DNA of 64,000 nt, from positions 1 to 64,000 of the forward strand of contig NHZP01000062.1 of the NCBI GenBank assembly GCA_003313425.1, written 5' to 3'. The position numbers and the translations under genes were made by a program. The notes under the pieces were generated by a model, which searched no databases, was not told where the DNA came from, and saw only the letters and a list, made by a program, of their open reading frames with translations. Below, piece by piece: positions 44,410 to 54,462 of the stretch. The DNA is from Pseudopyrenochaeta lycopersici (lineage: Eukaryota; Ascomycota; Dothideomycetes; Pleosporales; Pseudopyrenochaetaceae). The number at the start of each line of letters is the position of its first letter. Within the stretch, counting starts at the first letter, position 1.

Positions 44410-44794
44410 TTACGCTCGGAGAGGTCCACCGCACTTGCCTGAGCTCGGCTTAATCTTCTTTCCATTGGGGCACTTGTATGAAACCTCATTCTTGCACTAA
44501 GTTTCCGTTAGCATTCGTCGCTTCTGAACTCTCGAAAGTGTGGTCAGGGGCACCGGGGTAATGATGCGGAAAGAATGGGCAGCCTACATGGAAGTTGCAG
44601 ATGCCATCATCACTCGAAAAGACACCACATCCATGGCCGCGCTTCATGATCTCAACAGCAGTAGGGGCGCGCTTCTCGAAGTCTGCCGTCACATTAATGC
44701 CCTCGCTGTCGTTGACATCCCAGGCTTCGGGAGCTGGGACGGCAAGGGCGCCGGCGATGAGGAAGAAGGTGGCGGCAATGGCAGTGAAGCGCAT
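44410..44794 (-). CDS. small secreted cysteine-rich peptide precursor with Kex2 sites, two exons
   Basis: Exon 1 is 44588-44794 and exon 2 44410-44496, with a 91-nt intron 44497-44587 (GTAGGC, branch TGCTAAC, ACTTAG), phase 0. The product is 97 residues. The signal peptide is MRFTAIAATFFLIAGALA. The pro-part holds two Lys-Arg sites (ADFEKR and EIMKR) where the Golgi protease Kex2 would cut, releasing a mature peptide of about 44 residues with five cysteines, including a C-x3-C pair created at the splice (ICNFH joined to CKNE) and a final KCGG. The odd cysteine count and the lack of a known family leave the fold open; a defensin-like CS-alpha-beta pattern is only suggestive. Without the splice the frame gives a 102-residue alternative ending VQE. 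Confidence 0.68.
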
Positions 44795-45502
44795 ATTGAC
44801 TAGTCTTGAGTTGGTGGGATAGGCGAAGTGGTGAAGAACTCGGTGTTGATGTTTGTGAGTGGATTGAATTGAATTAGTAGATTGAATTGGAAGTGCTAAT
44901 TGCTGATGATGGTGATTTTGAGGAGAGAGAATGGCAGTCTTTTGTATTCAAATTCTCAGAAGATTGGCAAAGTTGAATGCGAAGTCGAATGCGAATTATT
45001 CTTCCTTTCCTTAAGGTTGTGATACTAACCTTAGAAGCTCTCGTCTATCTTGCTGTTTGGCGCAGTCGTATATCGTATTTCTGGTCCCTTCATGAACATT
45101 GTATCTTAACGTATCTAACCAAACCGCTCTCATGACCATATTCGGTGTACATCACCGTGACTCTTAGACTGCTAGGCGCGGCTTCTATGTAATGATATTC
45201 AAGCGTAACCCAGTTCGATATCGCCGAGCCGTTCGGCCCCTACCAAATTCCCATGTACGTACTAGCCGCCTGATGACACGAAGCTTCGCGAAATGAGGTT
45301 TTAGCCGCACAGAATGTGGCGCAGGGGTAGCTTTTATGTAAGGCGCATGATCTTGTGGCTTTGAGGGTCATTCATTGGCTCGTTAGTCACATTGGCGGAT
45401 TTAATTTCCGGTGGAAGAGAGATACGGTCTGATTTTGACGACCCTGGGAAAAACTTGGGGTCCAGGGGTAAAATAATACGAGAGGTGGGTACCTGATGTT
45501 AT
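44795..45502. other. intergenic, nothing recognised
   Basis: Upstream region of the secreted peptide gene. TTGAATTGAATTAG-like repeats lie at about 44856-44890. No coding signal. Confidence 0.35.
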
Positions 45503-45625
45503 TCATAGTACGTAACGTGTTTCACCAGACGCGAGCCAGGCCGAGTCGTGCGAGAAGGCTACCGACTCGACGGAATCGCGGTGGCCCTCGAGCGTCTGGA
45601 GGCAAGAGCTCCATTTATCTTGCAT
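45503..45625 (-). pseudogene. orphan WD40 blade from an NLR-type protein
   Basis: A 41-codon frame reads DKWSSCLQTLEGHRDSVESV followed by AFSHDSAWLASG. This is the first-blade signature of fungal NWD-type WD40 arrays. It is truncated on both sides and lies 7 kb from, and opposite to, the WD40 remnant at 37910-38503. It differs from those blades at several positions, so it derives from another gene or an old copy. Confidence 0.7.
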
Positions 45626-47240
45626 AGCCGGTTTTATTGTGATCTAGTCCGGCTCCCTCTTAAAAGGACCTCTTATCAGGCCGCGAATACGAGTGCGGAC
45701 GCATATACTTGAAGAGGATTATTCTGGATAGCCCACTTATGAAACATGATGAATCGGCAGGCATCTCGAACTAGTTCGATCAAGGCGCATGCATCTTCTC
45801 TTCCCTAGGTTACGTTAGTATATGTTACACCGAGACAGCATTAGTTATTTGTGAATTACCTGGATTAAACCCCCAAGTTTTTCCATTGACACTATCCCCT
45901 CCGGCATGCTCTTGCAAAGGCTGAGAGCCTCCACCCAGTACAGATACTTCTCTCTTATAAACACATCGACCTTCGATCGACTTCTCGACGATTTGGTCGA
46001 ACTAGAGGGTTGTTGTGTAGTCTTCATAAAGATGCTCGCCGTGTCGAAAGGAGTGTGTTGCGACCAAGTGGACATCGAGCGACTCTCTGCAGAGATCTAA
46101 TGAGGTTCTGTAGACAACGACGGCAGGGCGATGAGCTCGGAATGGCTTATGGGCGGCAATTGCGCAATGCAATCTGTCGTTATTAGGCCATACGTTTCAT
46201 TTTCCGCATTGACTGCAGTCGGCTGCGTTGCTATCTCTTCTACTTGCCTTCTACGACCTTGTCACCCGCTCTGTCTTTCCAACGTTTCTTTATTGCCTCG
46301 GTCCATCCACCATCGACCGCCTCGTTCGTGGAATGCAGGAAGGACGGCCGACCTGCTCTGGCCACAATGTTGCAGCATCGCTCAACGTATGCGGTGGACT
46401 TTTGCTTGTGTGCGGACGCAGTCGAAATCGAGTATGGTACGAAGTATAGGTCATCGTTTGTGGACGCGATGGGCGTAACGGGGTGCAGTTGTTGAGTCAT
46501 CTGATCCTCTGGGGTTTCCACAAAACAAGTATTGTGATTGATGACGTCACTGTGCAGTCCGCCCTTGTCCTAATTACGTGTCTAAAAGCTCATTGCCTCC
46601 TGCTTAGAGAATTGGGGCTGCTAGGCAAGCAGTAAACGGGAATAGAAACAACGAACACGGCCAACCTCCTGAAGTGCAGGCATCAATTGTAGACCAGTAC
46701 CTACGGCCGGAGGCGGATGAACAGCAAAGCAGCAGCAGCTCTCAAAGTAGATCTAGCTGCTTTACAAGTCATGTACATTGATTCCACTATTAGGAACAAT
46801 ACCTTTACAATCGGGAAGTCTAGGTCTGTTCCAAATATTACTATTTATGTTATAGCAAGTCCAGGTGGAAACAAAAAGTCTGTAGCAAGTGGAGATGAAG
46901 ACAAGGGTAATGTCCAAAGCGAAGGGCCTCCAGCTCGATTAACACGATTAAGAAAAAGAGCTCGAACGGGCGGATCGTGAGACTATGAATAGAGATTTAG
47001 ACCCATCATAATACAGACTCAGACCTATCCCTTTTTATGTGAAATTGCTACTTTTGTCTTTTATGGAGAGCGTCTTGGGGAGGGGCGCGAAGCCCACTAA
47101 TAAAATGGTGGCATTTGGCTCCGAAACAGTGGTATTTGGGTCATTATTTGAGCCGAGGTCACATGTGTGGTAGTGTATTCAAAACAGTGGTAGATGGGGA
47201 ATTATTTCGCCAAGTAGTGGTAAGGCGGTCTTTTGCCGAA
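45626..47240. other. intergenic, no confident gene
   Basis: Overlapping open frames at 46131-46521 occur on both strands and cannot be assigned. A frame at 46717-46980 ends in a basic tail (RLTRLRKRARTGG) but has no recognisable family. Confidence 0.3.
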
Positions 47241-47410
47241 TCACAAACGGTGATGTGATGCGATAGCTCGTCACTGTTTGTGATGAGCCGCTCCCAAAAC
47301 ACACCCTTAGCTATCAACCCGTATATATATAGGTCTCTAGCTTGTAGGCAGAACAATCATCACTTCTTCTTCCTATTCTCAACAGTTTCTCGGCACGCAG
47401 GGAAGGACGT
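47241..47410 (+). repeat. promoter-like repeat, copy 2, joined to an ACGTC-family right end
   Basis: 47241-47384 repeats the block at 25998-26117: TCACAAACGGTGATGTGATG, CCCTTAGCTATCAA, ATATATAGGTCTCTAGCTTG, CACTTCTTCTTCCTATTCTC. It has an extra hairpin arm (TCACTGTTTGTGA). It runs directly into GTTTCTCGGCACGCAGGGAAGGACGT, whose reverse complement is an ACGTCC-type terminus abutting TA at 47411-47412. No left end was found. Confidence 0.6.
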
Positions 47411-47412
47411 TA

Positions 47413-48002
47413 TATGATGCTACGCGGATTAGCATCCGATCTGTATGGAAGACAGGTTCGTTCTGCCGCGATGTTAGTTGCCTTTATTACAAAGCTGCAA
47501 ATGGAAGACGACTACATACTGTTTAAGGTCTTCCATAGCCACCGGGGAAGAAAAAACAATTAATCCGTTTGTTTGAGAAGACGTCTTCTTTTTCTGGATA
47601 TTCCAGAGTCTCGACGTCGAGTTGGTGAGCAGGATGTAAGTGGCTTTTCGTATATTGTTATTTGGGATGAGCAGACACTGGGAAGGATGAAGCTATGGAC
47701 GGGTGATGGGATTGGGCCGACACTCCTTTGTTGTTTTCTTACGTTTGGGTATCTAGCTTATTTTTGCTTCATCGATACATATGAGCCACTAATAATGATG
47801 CGTTGAAACTCCGAGAAGCGCTCCTTGGAGGCAGCTGTGCCACGCTCACATGGACTAATCGAAACCGGCTTAGGGAGTTGATGCGCATGTTTGCTACAGT
47901 AACTGTAAGAGGTTGATGAGCTTGACGAGGGCGATGTCGATCTTTTCGTGACACTGGCTCACAAGCCTTGATGGGAGTTTACAAACGCAGCCTCGTAGAA
48001 CC
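47413..48002. other. intergenic, nothing recognised
   Basis: Short frames only. It would be the 3' flank of the membrane-protein gene before the hAT insertion. Confidence 0.35.
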
Positions 48003-48135
48003 TCAACGGGCCCCTATTTCATGTTTCGGATTCGACGAATTAAGGCGCTGAGTATGGCCAACCAGGTTGGAATTCAAAGGCAGCCTGTCGTTTCCGTTCG
48101 GTGCGCTGTGTATGTTCTCCAATCTAAACTGAGAC
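48003..48135 (-). pseudogene. severed 3' end of the membrane-protein gene
   Basis: Directly beyond the left end of the hAT, the minus strand continues the reading frame of the gene at 51251-52133 in phase, after counting the duplicated ACTGAGAC once. About 43 codons follow, polar and Asn/Ser-rich (LENIHSAPNGNDRLPLNSN), ending at a TGA (48003-48005). It is the natural cytoplasmic-tail terminus, now about 3.1 kb away from its gene. Confidence 0.8.
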
Positions 48136-51100
48136 CAGAGATGTCAACAATCAAGCCGATCAAGCCCTCGTCGTCGGCTTGGCTTGAGGCTTGATTTGGA
48201 GTCGTTAGGCTTGACTTGTTTGACTTGATTGCTTAGATGAGGCTGGCTTGGCTTGAAGCTTGATCGGTGGCTTGATTGTTTATTGTTGTAGAGATCGCTC
48301 GGCTATACTAATTACTCGACCTCCTGGCCCCAATAGCACAACTTGTATATAGCGTCTATTTCAGTGTCAGTTATTCTTGCTGTAGCAACGCTGCTGCCTT
48401 GATCAAAGCCAGCCTTATACCACCGCCTTATACACTGAATAGCAGCCAGTAACTGGGGTGAGATCTTCCGCCTTCGGGGCTCAAGCAGGTCGCCAAGCTC
48501 GCTGAACATACGCTCACACTCGCAGCTTGACGCTGGGATAGAGATGACGTCGATAGCCATCTTAGAGAGATTAGGGTAGCGATCGCGCAAGCTTACCCAG
48601 TATTTAATTGGGAAGTTTGCGGCATCACTACCCTTCTCAACCCTTGGCTCGCACCTCTTCCACCTATTAAACTCGTCTATCTCGCTGTCCTCAGCAGCCG
48701 CGCTAGCCTCAGGATCGATGAGGGCTTCAATAGCCTCGTCGATATCGTTGGTAACAACCTTTGGCCGCCTCACTAGGCGTGGTGAGCGGTTGTATTCAGC
48801 CCAAAGCGCGCGGAACGCGCAATTATTAGCGTCCAGCCACTCAGGCTTGTCAGCCCAGGCAACGTCGCAGTAAGTTTTATAGCGCGGATGGAGTATCGTT
48901 GCCGCGTAGTACGCTGGTGAGAGGTCGAGTTTATTGTAGTAATCGCTAGCCTTCGCCCAGGCAGCGCGAAGGTTGATCGCGAGATGGTCCTCAGGCGCGT
49001 CGTCGTGCGCATTATAGTCGACTGCCTCGTACACCTTGACGCGCTGCTCGTAGTAAGTATAAACTCAAAGACTGGGATGACCTCAGCAATAGCGCCATAA
49101 CGGCCACTTTTGCCGCGACCTTCAAGCCGCTTTGTTGCCAACTTTAGCGGCTTTAGTACGTCTATGTACTCAGTAACGACCGCCCAATCGGCGGCTGTTA
49201 GCCCGTCCGATCGCGTCCAGGGCGCTGCCTCCGGCAGCTTGTTGCCGCGACTTATCGCGTACGTGTCCTCATCTCGCACGCGGCGTATATGGTGGTTAGC
49301 GTAGGCGTTAACTGCTGGCTGCAGTTCCACGGCGCGCTCAAAGGCAGAGTAGTACGAGTTCCAGCGCGTGACAACTGGCTTGATTGGCTCAAGTATCCTG
49401 TGTTGATCTGTGGGCAGCTCAGCGTTAGCGAGGCGCTGAAAGTTTTTAAAAAGCTCATGTTGTTGCGGCGTTTTGATGTAGTTAATAACGCTAAGAAGCA
49501 CGCCTAAAGGCCCATCCTCGCGCCATTTGCGCATTAACTCGCTCTCAGCAGCAAGCTCACCGCTATCGTTGTCGTACGCGTCGTCGTTGTTACCCCAGAG
49601 TAGCGTCTGACCGATGAGGTTAAGGATGTGAGGGCCGCAACGGAGGCGGCGATGGGGAGCGATGAAGCCCATCTGCTGCGCGAGCTTGAGGACGGCAGCG
49701 TCGTTGTTAGTAGCGTTGTCAAGCATAAAGTAGCCAACTGTACGCGGATTTATGCCGAACTGCTGCAGCGTTTTGCTAACTACTTCAGCAATCTTCTCGC
49801 CAGTGTGAGCGCCCGTCAGCTGCGGCAGCGCGATAGGTACGTCTACAAGGTCACCAACGCTGTTAACGTAGTGAGCAACAACGCCTAAGAAGCCACGCTT
49901 GCCGCCTTTAGTCGTCCAGCTGTCAAAGCTGATGTGGACCTTGCTTATTGATTGCGACAGCTCAGCGACAACCTGCGGCTGCATAAAGTCGAAACGGCGC
50001 ATTACAAAGCGTGAAACACTCGCATGGGAGGTCCACAATGCCGCCACTGCCTCAGGATTTGCAGCTTCAAGCAGCCGTCGAAACGCGGGGGACTCAAACT
50101 CAGAAATTGGATGGTTGTTCTCGACGAGCCATGCGACAGCAGCATGTCGAAAATCCTGAATGCTAAAGCCGGCAAGCTCGTTGGCAACGTCTTGGGATAC
50201 CTTGACTTTGCCGGCCTTGAAGACAGCGCGCAGCCCGCTCTTACCTGCCTTCGTCGCAGCGTGCGCTTTGCCTGGAGCTGCGTAACGATGGCCGCGTTTA
50301 TTCTGCTCTAAATGGCGCGCTGAGGTCGACGTCGATAGCGTTGTTTCGTATATGCCGCCGCCACCAGCGTCGATAATCTTGTGCTCATGACAATAGCGAC
50401 AGACAAAGAAGGTGCGGTCTGGGTCCTTAATGAGCGCAACGCGAAAGCCGTAGAGGTATACCCAGCTCTTTTTCTGCCTCTGCGTAGCCAACGGCTTGCA
50501 GTATTGAGGTAAACGTGACCAATTAATCCCCTCGAAGTCGTCTGCAAAGCGCTCATCAAAGCCCTTACTACTATTATTATTATCTTCTAACGTAGCTACT
50601 GTTGCAGCCTTGCTGCCCTCAATAGACGTGACGATCGCAACGTTAGGCTGAGACTCGCGCAACTGCGACTCAAAGGTGGGTGGCTCGGTAGCCTGAGACG
50701 CGGCAGTCGTCAGTGCTTTGCGCGGCGATAGACGCTGAGATAGTTGCTGGGTCGTATTAACGTCGACAGGCTGGGACTCGATGCTACAAGCAGCGACCCT
50801 TAGGCGCTTGTTCGGGACAGCAGCGCTGTTACGGGGACGTTTAGGGGCTTTGTTAAGCGGCATAGCAACAATAGGGGCGTAAAAAACCACTAAGTAACTG
50901 TCTATATAGGCAAAGGCGACAGTATAGGTAGATGACGCGTAAGATGGACGCGTAAAGTAGCTTTAGGTAGGTAGCTGAGATGCTTACTAAGCTAACTATA
51001 ACACCAGGAAAGTATCGCGAGATCGCTCGTACAGCAAACTTAGTAGCCTCATTGAAATCGAAGCTAAAACATGTTGCTGAACACTCCCGCAACACTAAAA

Positions 51101-51250
51101 CATCAAGCCAATCAAGCTAACCAATCAAGCTTCGTATTAAGGCTTGATTTGATTGCAAAAATACTAGGACGAGGCTTGGATTGATCGAATTGACGATCGT
51201 CAAGCCAATCAATCAAGTGCTTGATTGTAGCTTGATTGTTGACATCTCTG
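48136..51250. mobile_element. near-intact hAT element with perfect 8-bp target duplication
   Basis: Termini are CAGAGATGTCAACAATCAAG at both ends in inverted orientation, flanked by ACTGAGAC at 48128-48135 and 51251-51258. The 3115-bp element carries many TCAAGC/GCTTGA subterminal repeats (48150-48290 and 51100-51240), typical transposase-binding arrays of hAT elements, and one transposase gene on the minus strand. Perfect ends and duplication indicate a recent insertion. Confidence 0.95.
48312..50863 (-). pseudogene. hAT transposase, full length apart from one frameshift
   Basis: Two overlapping frames give a transposase of about 850 residues. From ATG at 50863: a disordered N-terminus, then a BED-type zinc finger (FVCRYCHEHKI with the H..H end ARHLEQNKRGH). 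The RNase-H-like catalytic parts follow (ISKVHISFDSWTTKGGKRGF and GYFMLDNATNNDAA), then the helical insertion (VTRWNSYYSAFERA). The frame shifts by one base near 49050-49060 (VFEFIL into YEQRVKVYEA). The second frame ends with the hATC domain (MAIDVISIPASSCECERMFS, then RRKISPQLLAAIQCIRRW). No premature stop besides the shift. An intact relative could mobilise this copy. A tiny intron at the shift cannot be excluded, but no GT..AG pair fits. Confidence 0.88.
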
Positions 51251-52133
51251 ACTGAGACGAAGCCGTGGCATCGCTTCTCTGCGCCCTCTGTAACGTGGGA
51301 GTGGACCTCTGAGGCAGGAGGCGGCAGTTGAAATTGTCGACATTATGTCCGATCAACGAGAGGGAGTCAGAGCAGGTACAGGTTGGGTACTGAATGATAA
51401 AGAGCAGCTGGTTCAAGACGTAGAACTCAAGTTTTAATTTAATGCTGTAGACGACGGTCTTGTAGGTCGTTTGGATTTCGAAGTTGTTGGTGAACTCGGT
51501 GACGAGTAGACTGGCGTCCATGGCGACAACGAGGACGTTGACAAGGATCAGGTGTCGGATCACTTTTCTCTCTTTTGGCCCCCTGAATTCTAGGATGGGG
51601 TTGAGAGTGCGGGAGGCCTCCCAGATATAAATTCCGGAAATGATACTCTCCTGGATGGAGAAGCCGGTGAGTTGGACCTTTTCGTAGACTGAGAAGACGT
51701 TGGTGAGTGAGTCGAAGGTGCGAATATTGATGGCGAGGTACAATGCCGAGACAGGCAGATGGAGAACGATGAAGTTGATGACAATCATGATTAGCACCCA
51801 GCGGATCTTCTTCCGATCGCTAACCAGATGCAGTCGCGAATAAAGCACAACCGCCTGGCCAGTCACCATGGCCCACCAGCCCAGGACAACAATGAAAGAC
51901 ATGGCCGCGTTCGGCGCCAGGCCGAACATGCGCAGCAGCACAGCGGTCGCATGGACGGGGATGCCGATGCATGCGATAAGCATACTCCAGAAATAGAGCC
52001 CCTTGCAGATTTTGAACTGGTGGAAAATGGAGAAGAAGATCTCGATCGAATTGTAGACGGACATGGCAAAAAAGCCAGCTATCGTCATAGCCTTCGGCAA
52101 TGATAATAGCACGGGCCCTGACTCCCCGGCCAT
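51251..52133 (-). pseudogene. fungal multi-pass membrane protein (DUF7703-like), tail interrupted by a hAT
   Basis: ATG at 52133 (MAGESGPVLLSLPKAM) is preferred over one 16 codons upstream. Seven hydrophobic segments follow, including MTIAGFFAMSVYNSIEIFFS, GLYFWSMLIACIGIPVHATA, AMSFIVVLGWWAMVTGQAVV, WVLIMIVINFIVLHLPVSAL and VIRHLILVNVLVVAMDASLL. The SVYNSIE and GLYFWSMLIA motifs and the 7-TM layout match a family of fungal integral membrane proteins of unknown function annotated as DUF7703. The cytoplasmic tail runs into the hAT after ATASSQ, where element-derived codons (SEMSTIKLQ) lead to a stop at 51213. The original tail is at 48003-48135. The truncated protein keeps all membrane segments and might still be made. 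Confidence 0.82.
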
Positions 52134-53081
52134 GACGTTGTTAAGGGTCGAGTGGGAACAGCTGGAGCGTTGAACAAACAATCACAAAAACGAAAAGCAA
52201 TACCAGATAAGAGCAGATACTCTGTATACATCCGTGGAGGAAGGAAAGTGTTGCAAAATGACGGTATTACGCTGAACGGTGCGATTTTACGTCACACCTT
52301 TGCTCCTATATACCAATTCGGTTGTAGGTGGGAGCGCACAAACGGTCTCCTCCCCTCTGATCGGTCCACTAGCGGGTTCGCTTAACTTTGTATATAAAGT
52401 ACGGACTCAACTCTCTGGGATGGTGGCTTAGGCATGCCCTGCTTATACGAGAAGCTTGGATGAAATGCGATCGGGGAGCTCTGCCACGGCTTGAGAGGGG
52501 ATTTCTGCCAGACCCTGCATTATGGAAGCTCTGTGAGATCTCTGCTCCCATCCACACCTGGCTGCACAACACGATGCATATCTCACAGAAGTGTGTCTGC
52601 AGTAGAGGGCTAGCGGGCTATGGCTGGCAACCAGTTGGCCAACAACGGGCATCCAGGAGCTTGGGCAGACCCGTCAAGTTGGATCACGCTGGTTCCGAAC
52701 GCTCATCCAGCCACAGGCTGGGGATGGTTGCGACGCAGCTTGCAGGCTTGGGTCTGATGATTGCTGCATGGAGGAATGCTGCCTTCGCTCTGCGTGTGCT
52801 GCTGCCGCAGATTTGTTTTTGCATCAGCAGCGCGAACGCTGTTTGCTTTGCATGCGAGCTGGCGGAACGGATCGGCTATCCACTTCCCCCAGAGAGCGAC
52901 ATCGCTAGCCCCGGCACATTCTGGTCGGCCTGTTGCCGAACTCGATTAGCTGAGTGCAGACCGCGATTGATTTGGCAGCGACTCTGAGTCGCAGCAGGCA
53001 CAAGAGTCTTGGAGGTTGCTCAGAGTGAGTCTTTGGTTACCAGTTGCGTGCATAGGCTCTGGGACGTCTGGGACGTCTGGG
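52134..53081. other. intergenic, no confident gene
   Basis: A plus-strand frame of 199 codons (52388-52987) is open but looks non-coding and matches nothing. It may be transposon debris ahead of the RT scrap. Confidence 0.35.
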
Positions 53082-53242
53082 AAAATCCGGTGTGCACGAC
53101 TTGGACCGCTTTATGACATGTCAAGAGAAGAACTACAAGTTCTACGAAAGGAACTAGAAGAGAACCTTGGGAAGGGTTTCATACGGGCATCATCATCCCC
53201 TGCAGCGTCCCCTGTTCTGTTTGTCCGGAAACCAGGAGGTGG
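53082..53242 (+). pseudogene. Ty3/gypsy reverse-transcriptase fragment
   Basis: [20 protein letters not shown], then [20 protein letters not shown] is the start of a Ty3/gypsy RT (L-x-L..KGFIR-S-SPA-SPVLFV-K). It stops at PGGG, where the Tc1/mariner-type element begins. The rest of the RT is not seen nearby. Confidence 0.85.
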
Positions 53243-53251
53243 GCACCTGGT

Positions 53252-53900
53252 CACCTGGTTTCAGAAAAAGAGCCCACTCACAAAATGGCTTGGCTTCCCC
53301 AACACCACCAATAGCCTCACCAAAACGATAAAGGATAGCCACTTTAAGCAGTTTTTCAAGCAGTTTAAGGATGTGCTCCAATTTGAAGCTGTAATTTTGT
53401 ACTGGATAGCTATCTAGAGCAGCTTTTTAAGCGTTTTTCCTCACCACCCAGTCATCTGGCCATCTAATTCAATGGAATCTCTCAGCCTTTGAGGCATACT
53501 ATCAACCTGAGTATTTATGAACTTTTGAGTAACTTTCTCCCATCCCTCAATAGCTAGTTCACGAGTTTCAAACTCATCCCAATGCGGAAATCTTGACATA
53601 AACTGCTTAGGAGGTCGCCAGCAATTCTCAATAGGGGCTAGATCTGGCGAACTGGGGCAGTTGAAGTAGTGCTCAAGCTTATTCTTCTGCTTCCAAGTCT
53701 TGACAATATTCCCTTTCTTTGACTGCCCTCCGCCATGGCCGCTATCATTGTCCTCCTCTAGAACGAAGTCATCCCCTCTCTCTAGCCAGGGCTTAACAAC
53801 TGGCTCAAGGATCTGGTCTCTGTATACGTGGTGAGACATCTTGCCATTCTTATTCTGAGTATTAAAGAAGTGAAGCTTGCTCTTGAAATTATAACCTATA
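53252..53900 (-). mobile_element. Tc1/mariner-type element with long terminal repeat arm, truncated
   Basis: The arm at 53252-53416 is the same about 165-bp inverted repeat found at both ends of 19131-19715, starting CACCTGGTTTCAG. The minus-strand frame 53441-53926 encodes the C-terminal half of a DDE_3 transposase: VYRDQILEPVVKPWLERGDD, the second-acid region NDSGHG, then CPSSPDLAPIENCWRPPKQF with the third acid, and RLRDSIELDGQMTGW to the stop. It is cut at 53900 by the MITE 53901-54462, and no upstream transposase half follows beyond that MITE. It is inserted in the gypsy RT scrap. Confidence 0.82.
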
Positions 53901-54462
53901 ACGTCACTCACTGCGTGGCGGGACACACAGCGTGACGAGACACCACCTCAACCGGACCTTCGGCCTCGCACCACAAAATCCATCAAGTATCGTAGTTAAT
54001 CAACATGTGTGAATCTGCTCCTATCCTTCTCTTCGTATATAGTGCTCCGGTAATGAAAGAAGCTGTGTTTTAAGAAAGTGTACCTTGTCAAACAGGTATA
54101 GACTGCACGGAGAAATTCCTGGAATATACAATTTCTACTTAATAGTGACCTGAAAGTCTCTAATCTTTATCTTTAGACTCTGAGCTTCTTCTCTAGTCTT
54201 CCGAATACCTAGTAAGTATCTACTATCGCGAGCGAACAGGGGAGTATCAAGGAAGAGTTGACTAGTCGCGTCTACAAAACGGTCGACAGCGTGACCAACA
54301 TCGTGCTTTTCCCTATCGGAAGCTGACGTACTGGGAGAATAATAGCTATAATACCAATGCGCATACAGCTTGTATCTGTATACGTGCGGTGTAGTGGTTG
54401 CGGTGGTCCGGAAAAAATAGTGTCCCATCACACAGTGTGTCCCGCCACGCAGTGAGTGACGT
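53901..54462. mobile_element. 562-bp TIR element (ACGTC family) inserted at TA
   Basis: Ends ACGTCACTCACTGCGTGGCG (then GGACACAC) and the matching inverse at 54415-54462, flanked by TA at 53899-53900 and 54463-54464. The interior frame 54135-54431 (minus) has no recognised domain. It is inserted in the coding part of the Tc1/mariner-type transposase. Confidence 0.85.

Noticed and set aside
46131..46521. Overlapping ORFs on both strands
   Set aside because: Neither strand gives a protein-like sequence that I can assign.
52388..52987. 199-codon plus-strand ORF
   Set aside because: Composition looks non-coding (Trp, Cys and Arg rich, no recognisable segments); probably chance.
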